Shown: positions 1 to 11,320 of the stretch, in pieces | Position numbering within the stretch: the stretch's first letter is position 1 | Layout: each line of letters begins with the position of its first letter | Source: Pegoplata infirma | Taxonomy: Eukaryota; Arthropoda; Insecta; Diptera; Anthomyiidae | Assembly: GCA_963921195.1 (NCBI GenBank) | Contig: OY992537.1 | Span: 51,112,313-51,176,312, forward strand | Length of the DNA stretch: 64,000 bases | Direction: 5' to 3' | Notes under the pieces: generated by a model | Told to the model about the DNA's origin: nothing | Seen by the model: the letters and a program-made list of their open reading frames with translations, nothing else | Databases searched by the model: none | Program-made: the position numbers and the translations under genes

Positions 1-1130
1 GGACTAACGCGTTTTATCCTCGTCGCTGAAGGAACATGTGGTATTGCTATGGACCAGCCGGTCTATGCGAGGAGTTCAAAATTTTGAGCTCCACCACCCC
101 TAACCTAACCTTGTCAAACCAACAATGTTAATTTAACATTATCGTATTTTCCTCGTCTAACTGTTTTCGTACCTTCTGTTATCAAGTTCCAAAATTTTAA
201 GAGTGGGAGACAAAGAGCTTGCTAAAAGTACGCACTCCTCTTTTACACATAACATTGAAAACCGTTTGAATCTGTGGTCCGCGACAATTGGTCTAAAGGA
301 CAATTGCATACTTTAAGGCTAAAAACAAAAAAATTTATCTTACGTATGATTTTCGGCATTTTTAGAAATTTTTCTAAAAATATCAAAAATAATTCGACTC
401 ATTGGTATAAGAAAATAATGATATTTTGATTGCCAAAAAATTAAAAAAATGTCATTCGATTTTTTAGGTAAAATATTTGAGTTTTGCTCTACCTAAATAT
501 ATGCATTAAAAAACTTTTTTTTTACAAATAATTAAAATTATATATAAATGTAGATTAAAAAAAATGTTAATTTGTACTTTTTTTAGATTTTTATTGTTTT
601 ATTTTTTTTAATAATCACCACATCCTTTTTGATTCAGATGAAGCAATCAAATACTTAAAACTACTGATTAAAAATTAACAAATTGTATATGTGTCTTCGT
701 TCCGATCAGATAAATTAATTAAGATATTCTTTGTTATCTGATAATATATTAATTTTGACAACAACAAACTACATATATATAGATAATTATATAATAAATA
801 TTGTAGTGTATTTTAAATAAACATCGATAATTTAGTAAATAAAAAAAAAAAATAAAGATTAAACTTTTTCAAACTCTCATTAAAATTTGTGCAAAATTTA
901 AACAAAACTAGAAAATTTGAAAAAATATTCCAAAGAAATTGTTTAAAAACTCTAGTAGGGTTTATAAGAAATGGTGTTTGAATAATAAATGAGAGAAAGA
1001 AAATAAATCTTTCAGGTTTTGGTTTTTTAAATAAGGATTCTTTTTTCCGAAAATAACCAAGATCAACTTAGGTATTTTTTTTGTTTTTGTATTTTTTAAG
1101 ATGTTGGAATAGATGCGTAATAACAATGAG
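1..1130. other. AT-rich sequence downstream of enolase
   Basis: No gene recognised. The first 120 bases are less AT-rich (including GTCTATGCGAGGAG and CACCCCTAACCTAACC) and may be the edge of a dispersed repeat; the rest is A/T homopolymer-rich. The stretch next to enolase probably holds its 3' UTR and the end of transcription, because the gene reads towards lower coordinates. Confidence 0.5.
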
Positions 1131-1136
1131 TTTATT
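1131..1136 (-). terminator. Candidate enolase poly(A) signal
   Basis: TTTATT on the plus strand reads AATAAA on the enolase strand, about 20 nt after the stop codon. This is the nearest canonical hexamer. Others exist further away in this A/T-rich tract, so the true site is uncertain. Confidence 0.45.
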
Positions 1137-1155
1137 GCTTATTTTCTAAGCAAAT

Positions 1156-2457
1156 TTATTGTGGTTTTCTGAAAGATTTACCAGCGAATTTGGCATTAGC
1201 TCCCAATTCTTCTTCGATACGAAGAATTTGATTGTATTTAGCCAAACGTTCAGAGCGGCAAGGAGCACCAGTCTTAATTTGACCAGTAGACAAACCAACA
1301 ACCAAATCAGCGATGAATGAATCTTCAGTTTCGCCGGAACGATGAGAAACCATAGTGCCCCAGCCGTTTTGCTTGGCCAACAAATGAGCCTTGATGGATT
1401 CGGTGACGGTACCAATTTGATTGACCTTCAACAACAAACAGTTGCAGGCCTTCTTTTCAACGGCAGTTTGAATACGCTTGGGATTGGTAACAGTCAAATC
1501 GTCACCAACAATTTGAATGGAGGTGGCAGCGGTAAGTTTGGACCAGGCATCCCAATGATCTTGATCGAATGGATCTTCAATGGATACAATGGGGAATTCC
1601 TTAATGAATTCTTGATACAATTCAGTTAATTTTTCAGGAGCAAGCCATTGAGCCTTGTCGCTGTTGGGGTTCTTGAAGTCCAAATCGTAGGCACCATCCT
1701 TGAAGAATTCAGAAGCGGCAACATCCATACCAATTTCTACTTTGCCAGTATAACCACCCAAAGCAATGGCGCTGGTGATGAGGTTCAAAGCTTCCTTGTT
1801 GGATTGAATGTTGGGAGCAAAGCCACCTTCATCACCTACAGCTGTAGCATCCAAACCGAATTTTTCATTAATGACCTTCTTCAAATGATGATAGACTTCA
1901 GAGCCGATTTTCATGGCATCAGTGAAGCTAGCGGCACCAGTAGGCAAAATCATGAATTCTTGCATAGCCAATTTGTTACCAGCATGACTGCCACCATTGA
2001 TGACATTGAAAGCAGGCACAGGCAAGATGATATCCTTGTTACCAGCCAAATCAGCAATATGTTTGTACAATGGAATACCCTTCTTGGCAGCACCAGCCTT
2101 GCAGACAGCCAAAGAAATACCCAAAATGGCGTTGGCACCGAATTTAGATTTGTTTTCAGTGCCATCCAATTTCAACATGAAATTATCGACGGCCTCTTGG
2201 TCGGTAACTTCAATGTTGGCCTTGATGAGTTCGGGACCCAAAGATTTGTTTACATGACCGACAGCTTGCAATACACTCTTGCCGTGATAGCTTTTCTTGT
2301 CATTGTCACGCAATTCCAAGGCTTCATGGACACCAGTCGAAGCGCCAGATGGAACAGCAGCACGGAAAAGACCCAATTCGGTGGTAAGATCAACTTCAAC
2401 GGTTGGATTACCGCGAGAATCGAAAATTTGACGAGCAAAAATAGTTTTAATAGGCAT
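1156..2457 (-). CDS. Eno: Enolase (2-phosphoglycerate dehydratase)
   Basis: Enolase catalyses reversible dehydration of 2-phosphoglycerate to phosphoenolpyruvate in glycolysis. It is a cytosolic, Mg-dependent homodimer. The 433-residue ORF has the full family length and starts at the conserved N-terminus [19 protein letters not shown]. Visible landmarks are the mobile active-site loop SGAST (residues 37-41), [16 protein letters not shown] with the loop histidine (about 150-165), the metal-binding acidic segments [20 protein letters not shown] and GDDLTVTN, the signature [14 protein letters not shown] with the catalytic lysine (about 340), and SHRSGETED (about 372). The coding region has no intron and ends in TAA. 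The start is fixed by homology and by a splice acceptor 7 nt upstream. Its less AT-rich composition and preference for codons such as AAG and GCC, compared with its surroundings, suit a highly expressed gene. I see no defect. Confidence 0.97.
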   Translation of the reverse strand: MPIKTIFARQIFDSRGNPTVEVDLTTELGLFRAAVPSGASTGVHEALELRDNDKKSYHGKSVLQAVGHVNKSLGPELIKANIEVTDQEAVDNFMLKLDGTENKSKFGANAILGISLAVCKAGAAKKGIPLYKHIADLAGNKDIILPVPAFNVINGGSHAGNKLAMQEFMILPTGAASFTDAMKIGSEVYHHLKKVINEKFGLDATAVGDEGGFAPNIQSNKEALNLITSAIALGGYTGKVEIGMDVAASEFFKDGAYDLDFKNPNSDKAQWLAPEKLTELYQEFIKEFPIVSIEDPFDQDHWDAWSKLTAATSIQIVGDDLTVTNPKRIQTAVEKKACNCLLLKVNQIGTVTESIKAHLLAKQNGWGTMVSHRSGETEDSFIADLVVGLSTGQIKTGAPCRSERLAKYNQILRIEEELGANAKFAGKSFRKPQ

Positions 2458-2478
2458 GTTGCTCCTGAAAATAATAAA
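2458..2478 (-). other. 3' splice site in the enolase 5' leader
   Basis: Read on the minus strand, a T-rich tract and TTTTCAG lie directly before GAGCAAC and the enolase ATG. This matches a 3' splice acceptor, with the coding exon starting at 2464. It implies that at least one non-coding 5' exon lies at higher coordinates. I could not place that exon or the promoter. Confidence 0.7.
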
Positions 2479-3084
2479 AAAAAAATAAATTAGCCAAGTG
2501 AAATTTTTATCAAGAATACATTTTTTGTGATATATAGTGGACTTTCGACAATAAACAAACGTATACGTACTAGAGTTAATAAAGTATAGTTAAAAAATAT
2601 ATTTTATTATGTAAACAATTAATGTTAAAATCTTTTCGTTTCATTCACGTAATCTTCCAATTAAAAAGGTGGCAATTTGTTGTTTATTATTTAGGCTTTT
2701 ACTGCGCAAAGGCAGTTTTTGTCCACTACTTAATTCGTCCTTAAAATGTCATACAAAACAGGAATACATTTTATTTCAACAATTTTATATTTTAATAAAC
2801 TCGCTGTTTATATTCAGTTAAAGTAAACAATTTTTAGATTTGGAAATGATTGATTGAAATTCAAAAATTCCATCCGAGTTAGTGAGATATTATTTGAAAT
2901 TGAAAAATTCTATTAAAGTTTGGAAAAAAATTTCGAATTTCAAAAAGAATTTTCAAATTTTAAAAAAGTTTCAAAATTTAAATTTTCTAATAGAGTTTTA
3001 AAATGCCCATCGATACTTTTCGAATAACTTATGAAAAGAGATTGGAACGAAATATGCGGATTTTGTCCTGAAAAACAAATCCTT
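2479..3084. other. Presumed 5' intron or upstream DNA of enolase
   Basis: AT-rich with no ORF or recognisable element. It should contain the 5' leader intron of enolase and perhaps its non-coding first exon. About 2880-3000 has loose repeats of AAAATTC and TTTGAAATT type. No convincing donor site could be chosen. Confidence 0.4.
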
Positions 3085-4147
3085 TGTAAGTCTGAAATAT
3101 TTTGCCTACATAAAAAGTTTTAAGTTCTGAGACATTTTGCCTATAAAGCAATGGTTCCCAACCTTTGATGCTCGCCCTACTGGGGGGCAATTTGAATGCT
3201 TCGGGGGGGCAACGAGAAAATGTTTAAGATTTTTTTTGTAAAAAAAGCTAAAAAAACTAAAAAAAAAATATTTTAGTTAAATTATTTAGTTGGTTGTTGA
3301 AAACTTTGTTCAAAAGATGATTTTAACAAAAAGTTTGCTTAACAACAAATAAGTTTTGAATTTAAAAACAAATTTGAAAAAGTTACACATTTTTCTTGAG
3401 TGTAGGGGGGACATTTTAGTTTTTTTAACTTAAAAGTAGCGCATGGCCCAAAAAAGGTTGGGAACCATTGTTATAAAGTATAAGATTCTGAGACATTTTT
3501 CGTATAGAAAAATCTCAGACTCTGAGACCATTTCCCGTATGGAAATGGTTTTAGATCCTGAGACATTTTTTCGTATATAAAAAGTCTCAAATTCTGAGAC
3601 TTTTTTCGTAAAGAAATTCTAAGATTCTGAGACATTTTTCGTATAGAAGAAGTCTCAGATTCTGAAACATTTTTCGTATTGAAAAAGTCTCAAATTCTGA
3701 GACATTTTTCGTATATAAAACTTCTCAGATTCTGAGACATTTTTCATACGGAAAAAAGTCTCAGCTTCTGAGGCATTTTTCTTATACAAAAAGTCTCAGA
3801 TTCTGAGACATTTTTCGTATAGAAAAAGTCTCAATTTCTAAGACATTTTTCGTATAGAAAAAGTCTCAGATTCTGAGACATTTTTCGTATAAAAAAGGCC
3901 AGATTCTGAGACATTTTTCGTATAGAAAAAGTCTCAGATTCTGAGACATTTTTCGTATAGAGAAAGTCTTGGATTCTGAGACATTTTTAGTATAGAAAAA
4001 GTCTTAGATTCTGAGACTTTTTCTATATGAAAAATGTCTAAGAATCTGATACATTTTTAAAAAGTCTTAGATCCTGAGACATTTTTCGTATAGAAAAAGT
4101 CTCAGATTCTGAGACATTTTTTGTACAGAAAAAGTATCAGATTCTGA
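3085..4147. repeat. Tandem array of a palindromic ~36-bp unit
   Basis: About 18-20 copies of a unit made of TCTCAGATTCTGAGACA, then TTTTTCGTATAGAAAAAG. Both halves are near-palindromic: TCTCAGA/TCTGAGA, and CTTTTTC/GAAAAAG around GTATA. Copies are 33-38 bp and 80-95% alike by eye. The array is interrupted near its left end by a small hAT-like element (3149-3470). Decayed units also occur inside another MITE near 5920-6030. Confidence 0.9.
3149..3470. mobile_element. hAT-like MITE inside the palindromic array
   Basis: A 322-bp element with terminal inverted repeats CAATGGTTCCCAACCTTT and AAAGGTTGGGAACCATTG. It is flanked by near-identical 8-bp direct repeats, CTATAAAG on the left and TTATAAAG on the right. 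TIRs of the type CARTGGTTCCCAACC and 8-bp duplications are typical of non-autonomous hAT elements. It has no coding capacity. The flanking satellite units join across the insertion. Confidence 0.82.
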
Positions 4148-4503
4148 GAAAAACACATGTAACTAAATTTTGTCCTGCAATAAATATATAAATTCAAAGC
4201 AGTATTTCAAATTATAGTAGATTTTAATGTTGGAATGTTTGAGAAATAAGTCGGATTAATAAACCAAAAATATTCCACTTTTAATTCCCAAATATTTACT
4301 AATTTTTTAATACTTATCCTAAGATTGAAATTGTATTTTAGTCTCTTTTCAAAAAAAAAAATTAATAAACATTTCACAAATCGTTACGCGACCAAAAATA
4401 GTGCTATGTGTTTTTTTTTTTAATTTTGTTGAATTTTGTGTTTGAAGAGACCCAAGAAACATTCATATTCGATCCTTGTAAATTGTAAAAAATATTAAAC
4501 CAA
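4148..4503. other. Unassigned AT-rich spacer
   Basis: No gene or clear element. The segment near 4215-4310 loosely resembles the duplicated block at 6845-6935 and 7217-7305 (GGAGTATTTGAGA, then CCACTTTTAACTCCCA). It is probably an older relative of that repeat. Confidence 0.4.
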
Positions 4504-6661
4504 CCCAGCCAGAAATTGCCAACCCTTCCAAAGAAAAAGTACTGGCAAAGTAATTTATTTTTTGTATAGCAAGCTCTTTTTAGTAAAGTACTTTGTTTTA
4601 CCGAATTAAGTACTTTGCTAGTACTTTTTTACCAAACTAAAGACGGTTTCTTTAATAATTTAATAAAAATTTAATTAAATTTTAAAATTTTAAAACACTT
4701 AATTATGTTGTAAAGTTATTGCAATAGTGTCATTATCAAATTTAGTAAGAATACACTTTGATTGGACCGAATGATATACTTCTAAATGTAGAGTCAAATA
4801 GGATGTAAAAAATGTGTCTTTAAATATTATCAAAACATTTTGTTAAAAATTTTAAATGATATTTTAGGAAAAAATATGAAGGGACATTACCGCAATTTTT
4901 CCTGATATCTAAATATGTATATCACTAGTGGCATCCCAGGAAATGTACAATGTACATATATTTAAAAAATATTTTAAAAAAATTTAATCCTCTTCAACTT
5001 GGAAGTCCTTTTAAAAGGAAACAGGATCACGAAATGAAAAACTGTAAATGCAGTTTTACTACGTTCAGTCGTAGTTTTTGTTGAGATAATTATCTTAACT
5101 TTTGCAAATGAAAACTTTTTTGGACAAATTTTTGGTCAGTTAATTACTTAAGGTTCCCCCATTATATACTTAAAAATGGACCCTCATTATTAAAAAGATT
5201 CTGCTATATTTAAAAAAAATGCGATTTTTAACATGATGGTCCATATCATATAGATGTTTTTTGTTCACTATTCGTAGTGTTAGGGATGCCTTTATGATTC
5301 ACTAAAAGCAAGTTTTTTATCAAAGACCAATGTAGAGGTTAATTTCGTGAGAACCTGGAAAAATTAAGAAATTCGCGAATTTAAGGGCTTAAGATGAAAA
5401 GCTTTAAGCCAAATTTTACAATTTTTTTGTTAAAAAACAGGCTGGAAATAAGATAATCTTTAACAGGGATGTTAAAGTTGGTACAATTGTACTTTTTTTG
5501 GTACATTTTGACCTTCAAAAGTACCGTGGTACTACCGCGACTCATTTGGTACAATTTTAAAATTTTTAATTTCTTTACAACTCATCGAAATATCGGTAAA
5601 AGACCTCAACATTTCTCTTTACTTTAAAAAAATGCTCACAAGGGTACTAATGCTAGACCGATTTACACCATAAATGAGTTTTTTTAACCCTTGTTTTAAA
5701 ACAGTTTAAAGTAGTTTTCAAATAAAAATTTTCAAAAAAATTTTTAGAAAAAAAGAAAATCTATCAGAGTTAGACACTTTAGAAAAAACTCTTTCTCATT
5801 TTTATAAAACAAAAAATTTTAGAATTTTTCACAGAAGTATCAGTCAGTTTTTTATAGACAATTAATGAAGATATTACTAATTGCAGATTTTAAGACCATT
5901 CATCTTTAGAAGAACTCTGAGATCTTGATACATTTTTCGTTTTTTAACACTCAGATACATTTTTCCTGTCGAAAAATTTTAGAATTCTGAGAATTTTTCC
6001 TATAAAGTATCGGACAATGAGACATTTTTCTGCAGAATAGAAAACGCCCCTGAAAAATGTTTTTTTTTTTTTAATTCTTTACATTTGGTGGGGGGGGGGG
6101 GGGTGGGTTGGTGGTTCAATGGTACCGTGAGGGTCCAAAAAGTACAATTTTTTTTGAAAGTTGGTACAAAATTGAAAACCCCATTTAACATCCCTGATCT
6201 TTAATGGCCATTTGCAAGAAAACTGTACCATACATCAAAAAACGGAGTACGCCATTGGACTCAGCATGTCTCAAATAAATGGAAATGTTGGTCATACCTC
6301 TTATTTTCTAAAATTGTGGTCACTTTTGTCATTCTGTGTTAATATATAATTTATTTAAAATTAAAAAATTAAAAAAAGACTTCTAATGTACAAATTATTA
6401 AATAAAAAAATAATTTTATTCATACATTTTTAATTTTGTAATGGATTATTTTAGTTAAAAAGCTATTTAAAAGAATCTCCGATAATACTTTTCAAAGTAC
6501 AGGGAAAGCGCTTTTAAAAGTACTTCGCCACTACTAAATGGTGTTATCATTTAGCTTCTTAGCAAGTACTAAAAACCCAAAAAAAAGGTACTTTGCCAGT
6601 ATTAATACCAACTTATTAGGTACTTTGCCAGATCTGGCCCGTATGTATTTTTCTGCCTGGG
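4504..6661. mobile_element. Non-autonomous DNA transposon, CCCAG...CTGGG termini
   Basis: The left end begins CCCAGCCAGAAATTGCC and runs into GTACTGGCAAAGTA. The right end reads TACTTTGCCAGATCTGG, then TTTTTCTGCCTGGG. The ends form imperfect inverted repeats rich in AAGTAC/GTACTT. AA flanks both sides, a possible 2-bp target duplication. There is no transposase ORF. A shorter inverted relative lies at 27153-27777. This copy is lengthened by a nested hAT-like MITE (5464-6196). The superfamily is not recognised. Confidence 0.72.
5464..6196. mobile_element. hAT-like MITE nested in the CCCAG element
   Basis: A 733-bp insertion with TIRs CAGGGATGTTAAA and TTTAACATCCCTG, and a perfect 8-bp direct repeat ATCTTTAA on both sides (5456-5463 and 6197-6204). 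The relative at 27153-27777 lacks this insertion, which supports a real integration event. It holds a few decayed copies of the 36-bp palindromic unit (about 5920-6030) and a G-homopolymer (6091-6102). No coding capacity. Confidence 0.88.
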
Positions 6662-7538
6662 AATATTGCAAATTTTATGTTCATTAAAAGTTGATTTCTA
6701 AAAAGTACTGAAAAGGGGCCAATAACTGTTTTTGGTAAAAAAAAGTTTGAAAAACAGAGCTTAATTTTTAGGTGCAAAAGAAGGAAGAAATGTTAACATT
6801 CTTTGAGACAGTTTTAAATTTTTTTAAAACTGTTATATAAAAAATGTTATTTTAATATTGGAGTATTTGAGAGACATAAAGGAAATAGAACTTTACATCC
6901 CACTTTTAACTCCCAGTTTAAATATTTATAGCGGGTCTCGTTTAAACATTTTTGATGAGACCATATTTTGTTTGAAAGGCGGATATTTAATTTGTAATTC
7001 GTAAATTCTAATTAAAATTTAAAGATTATTTTAAAATTATTTAAGATTTCATTCAAAGGTATAAAAAAAATACTGAAAAAACCTTCGTGATATAAATGAA
7101 ATGGCCGTTAAGTTACAAAAAAAACTTGTCAACTCTAATATTATTATTTAAATAAATATTTAACAAATGTTAACATTCTTAGGAACAGTTTTAATTTCTA
7201 AAACTGTTATACAAAAATTGTTATTTTAGTATTGGAGTATTTGAGAGACATAAAGGAAATAGAACTTTACATCCCACTTTTAACTCCCAGTTCAAATATA
7301 TATATAGCGGTTCCCTGTTAAAAATAGAAACTCAACAATTAAATAAACAAGCACGTCCCAGGGACGGTTTCCATTTAGAACGAGAATCGCCACCTTTAAA
7401 AAGCGCAAAAAATAAAGCTGTGATACGGATTATTTGTGTTTATTATGAAATTTCGAATAGAAAAAGTTATTAAAAGGAAAAATTATTTGCAAATTTAATA
7501 CCCCACTGAAAAGCCTGTGATTGTAAAAACACCTAATG
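6662..7538. repeat. Direct duplication of a ~130-bp block
   Basis: Two near-identical segments lie about 375 bp apart in direct orientation: roughly 6790-6937 and 7169-7311. Both carry GTTAACATTCTT, then GGAGTATTTGAGAGACATAA and CATCCCACTTTTAACTCCCA. The spacer is AT-rich. No ORF or TIR was seen. It could be the two ends of a decayed element or a local duplication. Confidence 0.7.
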
Positions 7539-7938
7539 AAATAGTGCGTTTACATTGGTCTTCTAATCAAGTTTAAAATAGATTGTAGCGTCAGTCCATA
7601 TTCAATCTATTAGATTGTCCACTCAATTTTTTTTTTTTTTTGCAAACTAATAGTTTAGACTGTAATCGGAAAACGCAATAGCTAAGTAATTTTTCACGTG
7701 AAAGTTTTCAAAACGCCTAAAATCGTAAAAAAAACTTTTAAAAGCAACTTTAAATTGTTAAAAGAAAGAAATAATCATAAAAAATTTTAAATGTTCATTT
7801 TTTAAAAAAATTTTGCGATTTTATGTACATTAAATTAGTTGAAACGATTTCCCCACAATATAAGCGCCTTGCCAAACATATTTTTTTATGAGTTTGACAG
7901 ATTTTTTCACGTGAACACGAATAGAATATTCACCAAGT

Positions 7939-8341
7939 CTCTTAGGCTGCGTTTTTGACATATCGCTTTAACTTAGTTTAACCAGAAGTTTTATTAAACT
8001 TTATAAAAATAAAACCAAGTTTAACTAAGTATTCTGTTTTTCAGTTCAAGTTTAGCAAATATCGATTAACGCGGTATTGCCATATCAAATGCCATATTTC
8101 CAATTAGAATAGTTGCCAACATCGCACATTTTTTCGAATAAAATACCACAACATGGCAATACTAACCTGTATATTTGAAAATCAGAGGTGTTTTTTTGAC
8201 ATTTTTGTACCTTAGTTTAACTCTCCATCATTGGTGAGTTAAACTTAAAATAAACCACATCTCAAAAACGAAATTTGTGGTTTTAACTCAGTTTAAACCT
8301 AAAACCAATAAATTTTACAACTCAAAAACTCAGCCTTAGAG
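7939..8341. mobile_element. MITE with CTCTTAGGCTGCG ends
   Basis: TIRs CTCTTAGGCTGCGTTTTTGA and TCAAAAACTCAGCCTTAGAG match at 18 of 20 positions. The interior has repeated TTTAACT/AGTTAAA segments and no ORF. Non-autonomous; superfamily unknown. Confidence 0.75.
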
Positions 8342-8370
8342 TTCGGTACAACTCTGTATTTCTATTATAT

Positions 8371-8504
8371 GGCATTCACACTTGCGACCTTAAACAAGTT
8401 GTTTAACAAAACACCAGTAACAGAGCAAAAACGTAATGGACACTGAACAAAGACTTTTTTAACATCTCACTGTTGAACACTTCAAAACAGCAAGTGTGAA
8501 TGCC
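8371..8504. mobile_element. 134-bp hairpin MITE, GGCATTCACACTTGC ends
   Basis: Perfect 15-bp terminal inverted repeats GGCATTCACACTTGC and GCAAGTGTGAATGCC, with further pairing inwards (GTTGTTTAAC against GTTGAAC). Similar motifs appear at about 18310 (GCCATTCACACTTGC) and 36430 (GTTCACACTTGCTG), so the family is dispersed. Confidence 0.72.
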
Positions 8505-8535
8505 TTATTATTTTCAATTTTGTTGTCGACGCAAA

Positions 8536-8821
8536 ATACCCAGTCGTCAAAAAAAATTACACCTGACATACTGCTGACTCTCCCTTTATAAAATTGCTGA
8601 CATCTTCATACAATTTTTCAAAATGTATCAATGACATGTCAGCAGTTGGTCAGCGGTTGTTTAAAAGAATTGTTGGTGGCCACCGATACTGGTGGACACT
8701 GCTGACCAACTGATGACATGTCATTGGGGACATTTTGAAAAATTGTATGAAAATGTCAGCGATTTCATAAAGGGAGAGTCAGCAGTATGTCAGGGGTGCT
8801 TTTATTTTGCCAACTGGGTAT
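8536..8821. mobile_element. Palindromic MITE, ATACCCAGT ends
   Basis: A 286-bp inverted-repeat unit. The left arm ATACCCAGTCGTCAAAA, then CTGACATACTGCTGACTCTC pairs with the right arm GAGAGTCAGCAGTATGTCAG, then GCCAACTGGGTAT. Arms of about 120 bp leave a short loop around 8670-8690. It can form a long hairpin. No ORF. Confidence 0.8.
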
Positions 8822-9078
8822 GTTTATGCCGTCGAAATTCTTATTTGTAAACGCCGTTACTTTCCTTGTTAAATATTCGATGACTAATTACCGCCACTGC
8901 CTTTTGACGCATTCATACACATTTATTACCAACTTCTCAAATGACAATGTAAACGGTACAGATTAAAAAGTAGATTATAATAGATTTCTAATGTAAACAC
9001 ACTATTAATTTTTCTTTTCCGAATCTCAAAAGCTAAAACCGTTAAGTTTTAATAAACTTGGCAACTCTACTATTGCAC

Positions 9079-10166
9079 TACACCACTTCCAATTGTATTT
9101 CAGAAGTTATCAATTGTATTTCAGAAATTATTAATTGTATTTCAGAAGTTATCAATTGTATTTCAAAACTTATTAAATGTATTTCAGAAGTTATCAAATG
9201 TATTTCAAAAGTTATCAATTGTATTTCAGACATTATTGTATTTTAGAACATATCAATTGTATTATAGATGTTATCAATTGTATTTCAGAAATTATCAGTT
9301 GTATTTCAGAAATTATCAATTGTATTTCAGAAATTATCAATTGTATTTCAGAAACTAACCTTTGTAAAGCTTTTTTTATAAAGGAATTGAAAAAAAAACC
9401 TTTGTAAAATAATTAAAAATTTCTGAAATACAATTGATAATTTCTAAAATACAATTGATAATTTCTGAAATACAATTGATTATTTCTGAAATACAATTGA
9501 TTATTTCTGAGATACAATTGATAATTTCTGAAATACAATTGATATCTGAAATACAATTGATAAATTCTGAAATACAATTTATAATTTCTGAAAGACAATT
9601 GATAATTTCTAAAATACAATTGATAAATTCTGAAATACAATTGATAGTTTCTGAAACCCAATTGATAATATCTGAAATACAATTGATAAGTTCTGAAATA
9701 CAATTGATAATTTCTGAAATACAATTGATTTTTCCTACAATACAAATAAAAATTTTCTGAAATACAATTTATAATTTCTGAAATACAATTGATAAATTCT
9801 GAAATACAATTGATAACTTCTGAAATACAATTGATAATTTCTGAAATACAATTGATAAATTCTGAAATACAATTGATAGTTTCTGAAACCCAATTGATAA
9901 TATCTAAAATACAATTGATAAATTCTAAAATACAATTGATAACTTCTGAAACACAATTGATAAGTTCTGAAATACAATTGATAACTTCTGAAACACAATT
10001 GATAATTTCTGAAACACAATTGATATATATCTGAAATACAATTGATAATTTCTGAAATATTATTGATAACTTCTGAAATACAATTGATAATTTCTGAAAT
10101 ATAATTGATAAATTCTTAAAAACAATTGATAATTTCTGAAATAGAATTGGAAATGGTGTAGTTGTA
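9079..10166. mobile_element. Satellite-bearing inverted-repeat element (21-bp array)
   Basis: The left end CACTACACCACTTCCAATTG and right end AATTGGAAATGGTGTAGTTG are inverted copies of one motif. Between them are two blocks of a 21-bp tandem repeat in opposite orientation. The block at 9094-9355 reads AATTGTATTTCAGAARTTATC. The block at 9417-10145 is its reverse complement, about 34 copies. A 60-bp non-repeat spacer separates them. Because 21 is a multiple of 3, several frames stay open for long distances (for example 255 codons on the minus strand at 9413-10180). These are repeat artefacts rather than genes. Confidence 0.85.
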
Positions 10167-11320
10167 GTTTTGATAATCATTCCCTTTCATTTGACAAATG
10201 TCAAACAAAATGATGCAAGTTCTTCCTCTTCCTATTTTTGTTTTCTTTAAATGCAATAAGAATAAACAGGAAATAAAAGAAACAAAAAAAAAACTAAAAA
10301 AAAAACTGTAAAAAAAGGCAAAGTTAAAAAAAAAATTAAACCACAAATGAAGTAGTAAAATGCAAATGAAAGTAAAAAATAGGGTTAACTAAAAATAAAC
10401 TTGAATTAGAATGATATACACACAAAGAATGCAAATATTTCTAAAATTTAGGAAATTTAAAAATTAAAATTATCATTAAAATTTTTTTAAATTTAAATAA
10501 AAAAACACTTTCACTTAAAAATATTACTTTTTAAAACGAATGAAAAAAAAAGAAAAAGTAACAACACCCCATCTCTTTGTAGTAGAAGTATGAGTTTGTG
10601 AAATACAAAGCAAATGACCTCTATGGTTTAGTTAAAGGTCAAATGTATAAAACACATTTTCAAGAAATGAAAAAATGAAAATTCAAACAAATCATAATTT
10701 TTTACTAATTGAAACGTTTTACTAATTGAAACGTTTTTAATTACTTTTTTATTTCTTTTTTTTTAAATATTAAATTAATTTTTGTAAGTTTATTTTTTTT
10801 TGTATGACGGTATTATCTAACTGCACATTTTTTTAGTGCGTTGCACTAAATTTTTTTCGCATTCTCTTTCGCACACTTTTCGTTAAAAATTGCATAAATC
10901 TATAGATTTTGCAAATTTTACATTAAAAATATCATTAAATTGTCCAAAAATGCCGGCCGTTTTATTTTTTTCTTTATATACACAACTTAAAAATAATTGC
11001 CCACTATTTTTCTTTTTCTCAGATTTTTTTTTTTGTTCAGCAACTTACTTGTATCTTTTTATTTGCAATGTAGAATTGGCAGTTCCAAACTTTAGTTGTT
11101 TTATTCCCAACAACGACTCTTTAGCGACTGATAATGAGTATTTACGTGTAATCGCATACAATACATTTTTAAGCATCGTCGTTTTTGTGCTGCCAACGTT
11201 TCGAAAGGTATTAGTAGTAGTGGTGGTGGTCGTCTTAAAATTTAGTGACTCTTTCAAATGCGCAAATACATGGGACAAATGCAGCTCTCCTGATTGTCTT
11301 CCAGAATATGTACTGAATAA
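10167..11320. other. AT-rich spacer, no supported gene
   Basis: Contains A-tracts (10280-10340), a short inverted pair CATTTGACAAATGTC, and a 156-codon plus-strand ORF (10890-11360) that I do not accept as a gene. That ORF has T-rich low-complexity residues and a run of eight valines from GTAGTAGTGGTGGTGGTC, and it ends inside the MITE at 11321. No family was recognised on either strand. Confidence 0.5.

Larger units (their letters stand above)
7539..9006. mobile_element. Composite TIR element holding three smaller inverted-repeat elements
   Basis: The ends are inverted repeats AATAGTGCGTTTACATT on the left and AATGTAAACACACTATT on the right, followed inwards by a shared AGATT/AATCT-rich segment. 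No transposase ORF is present. The interior is occupied largely by three further palindromic units (7939-8341, 8371-8504, 8536-8821), so the original element was probably a few hundred bp. Confidence 0.65.

Noticed and set aside
1648..2493. 281-codon plus-strand ORF opposite enolase
   Set aside because: It is the antisense shadow of the enolase coding region; enolase residues are conserved on the minus strand and this frame resembles no family.
9413..10180. 255-codon minus ORF with repeated YFRNYQL-like residues, and similar shorter ORFs
   Set aside because: Pure consequence of a 21-bp tandem repeat without stops in several frames; open on both strands.
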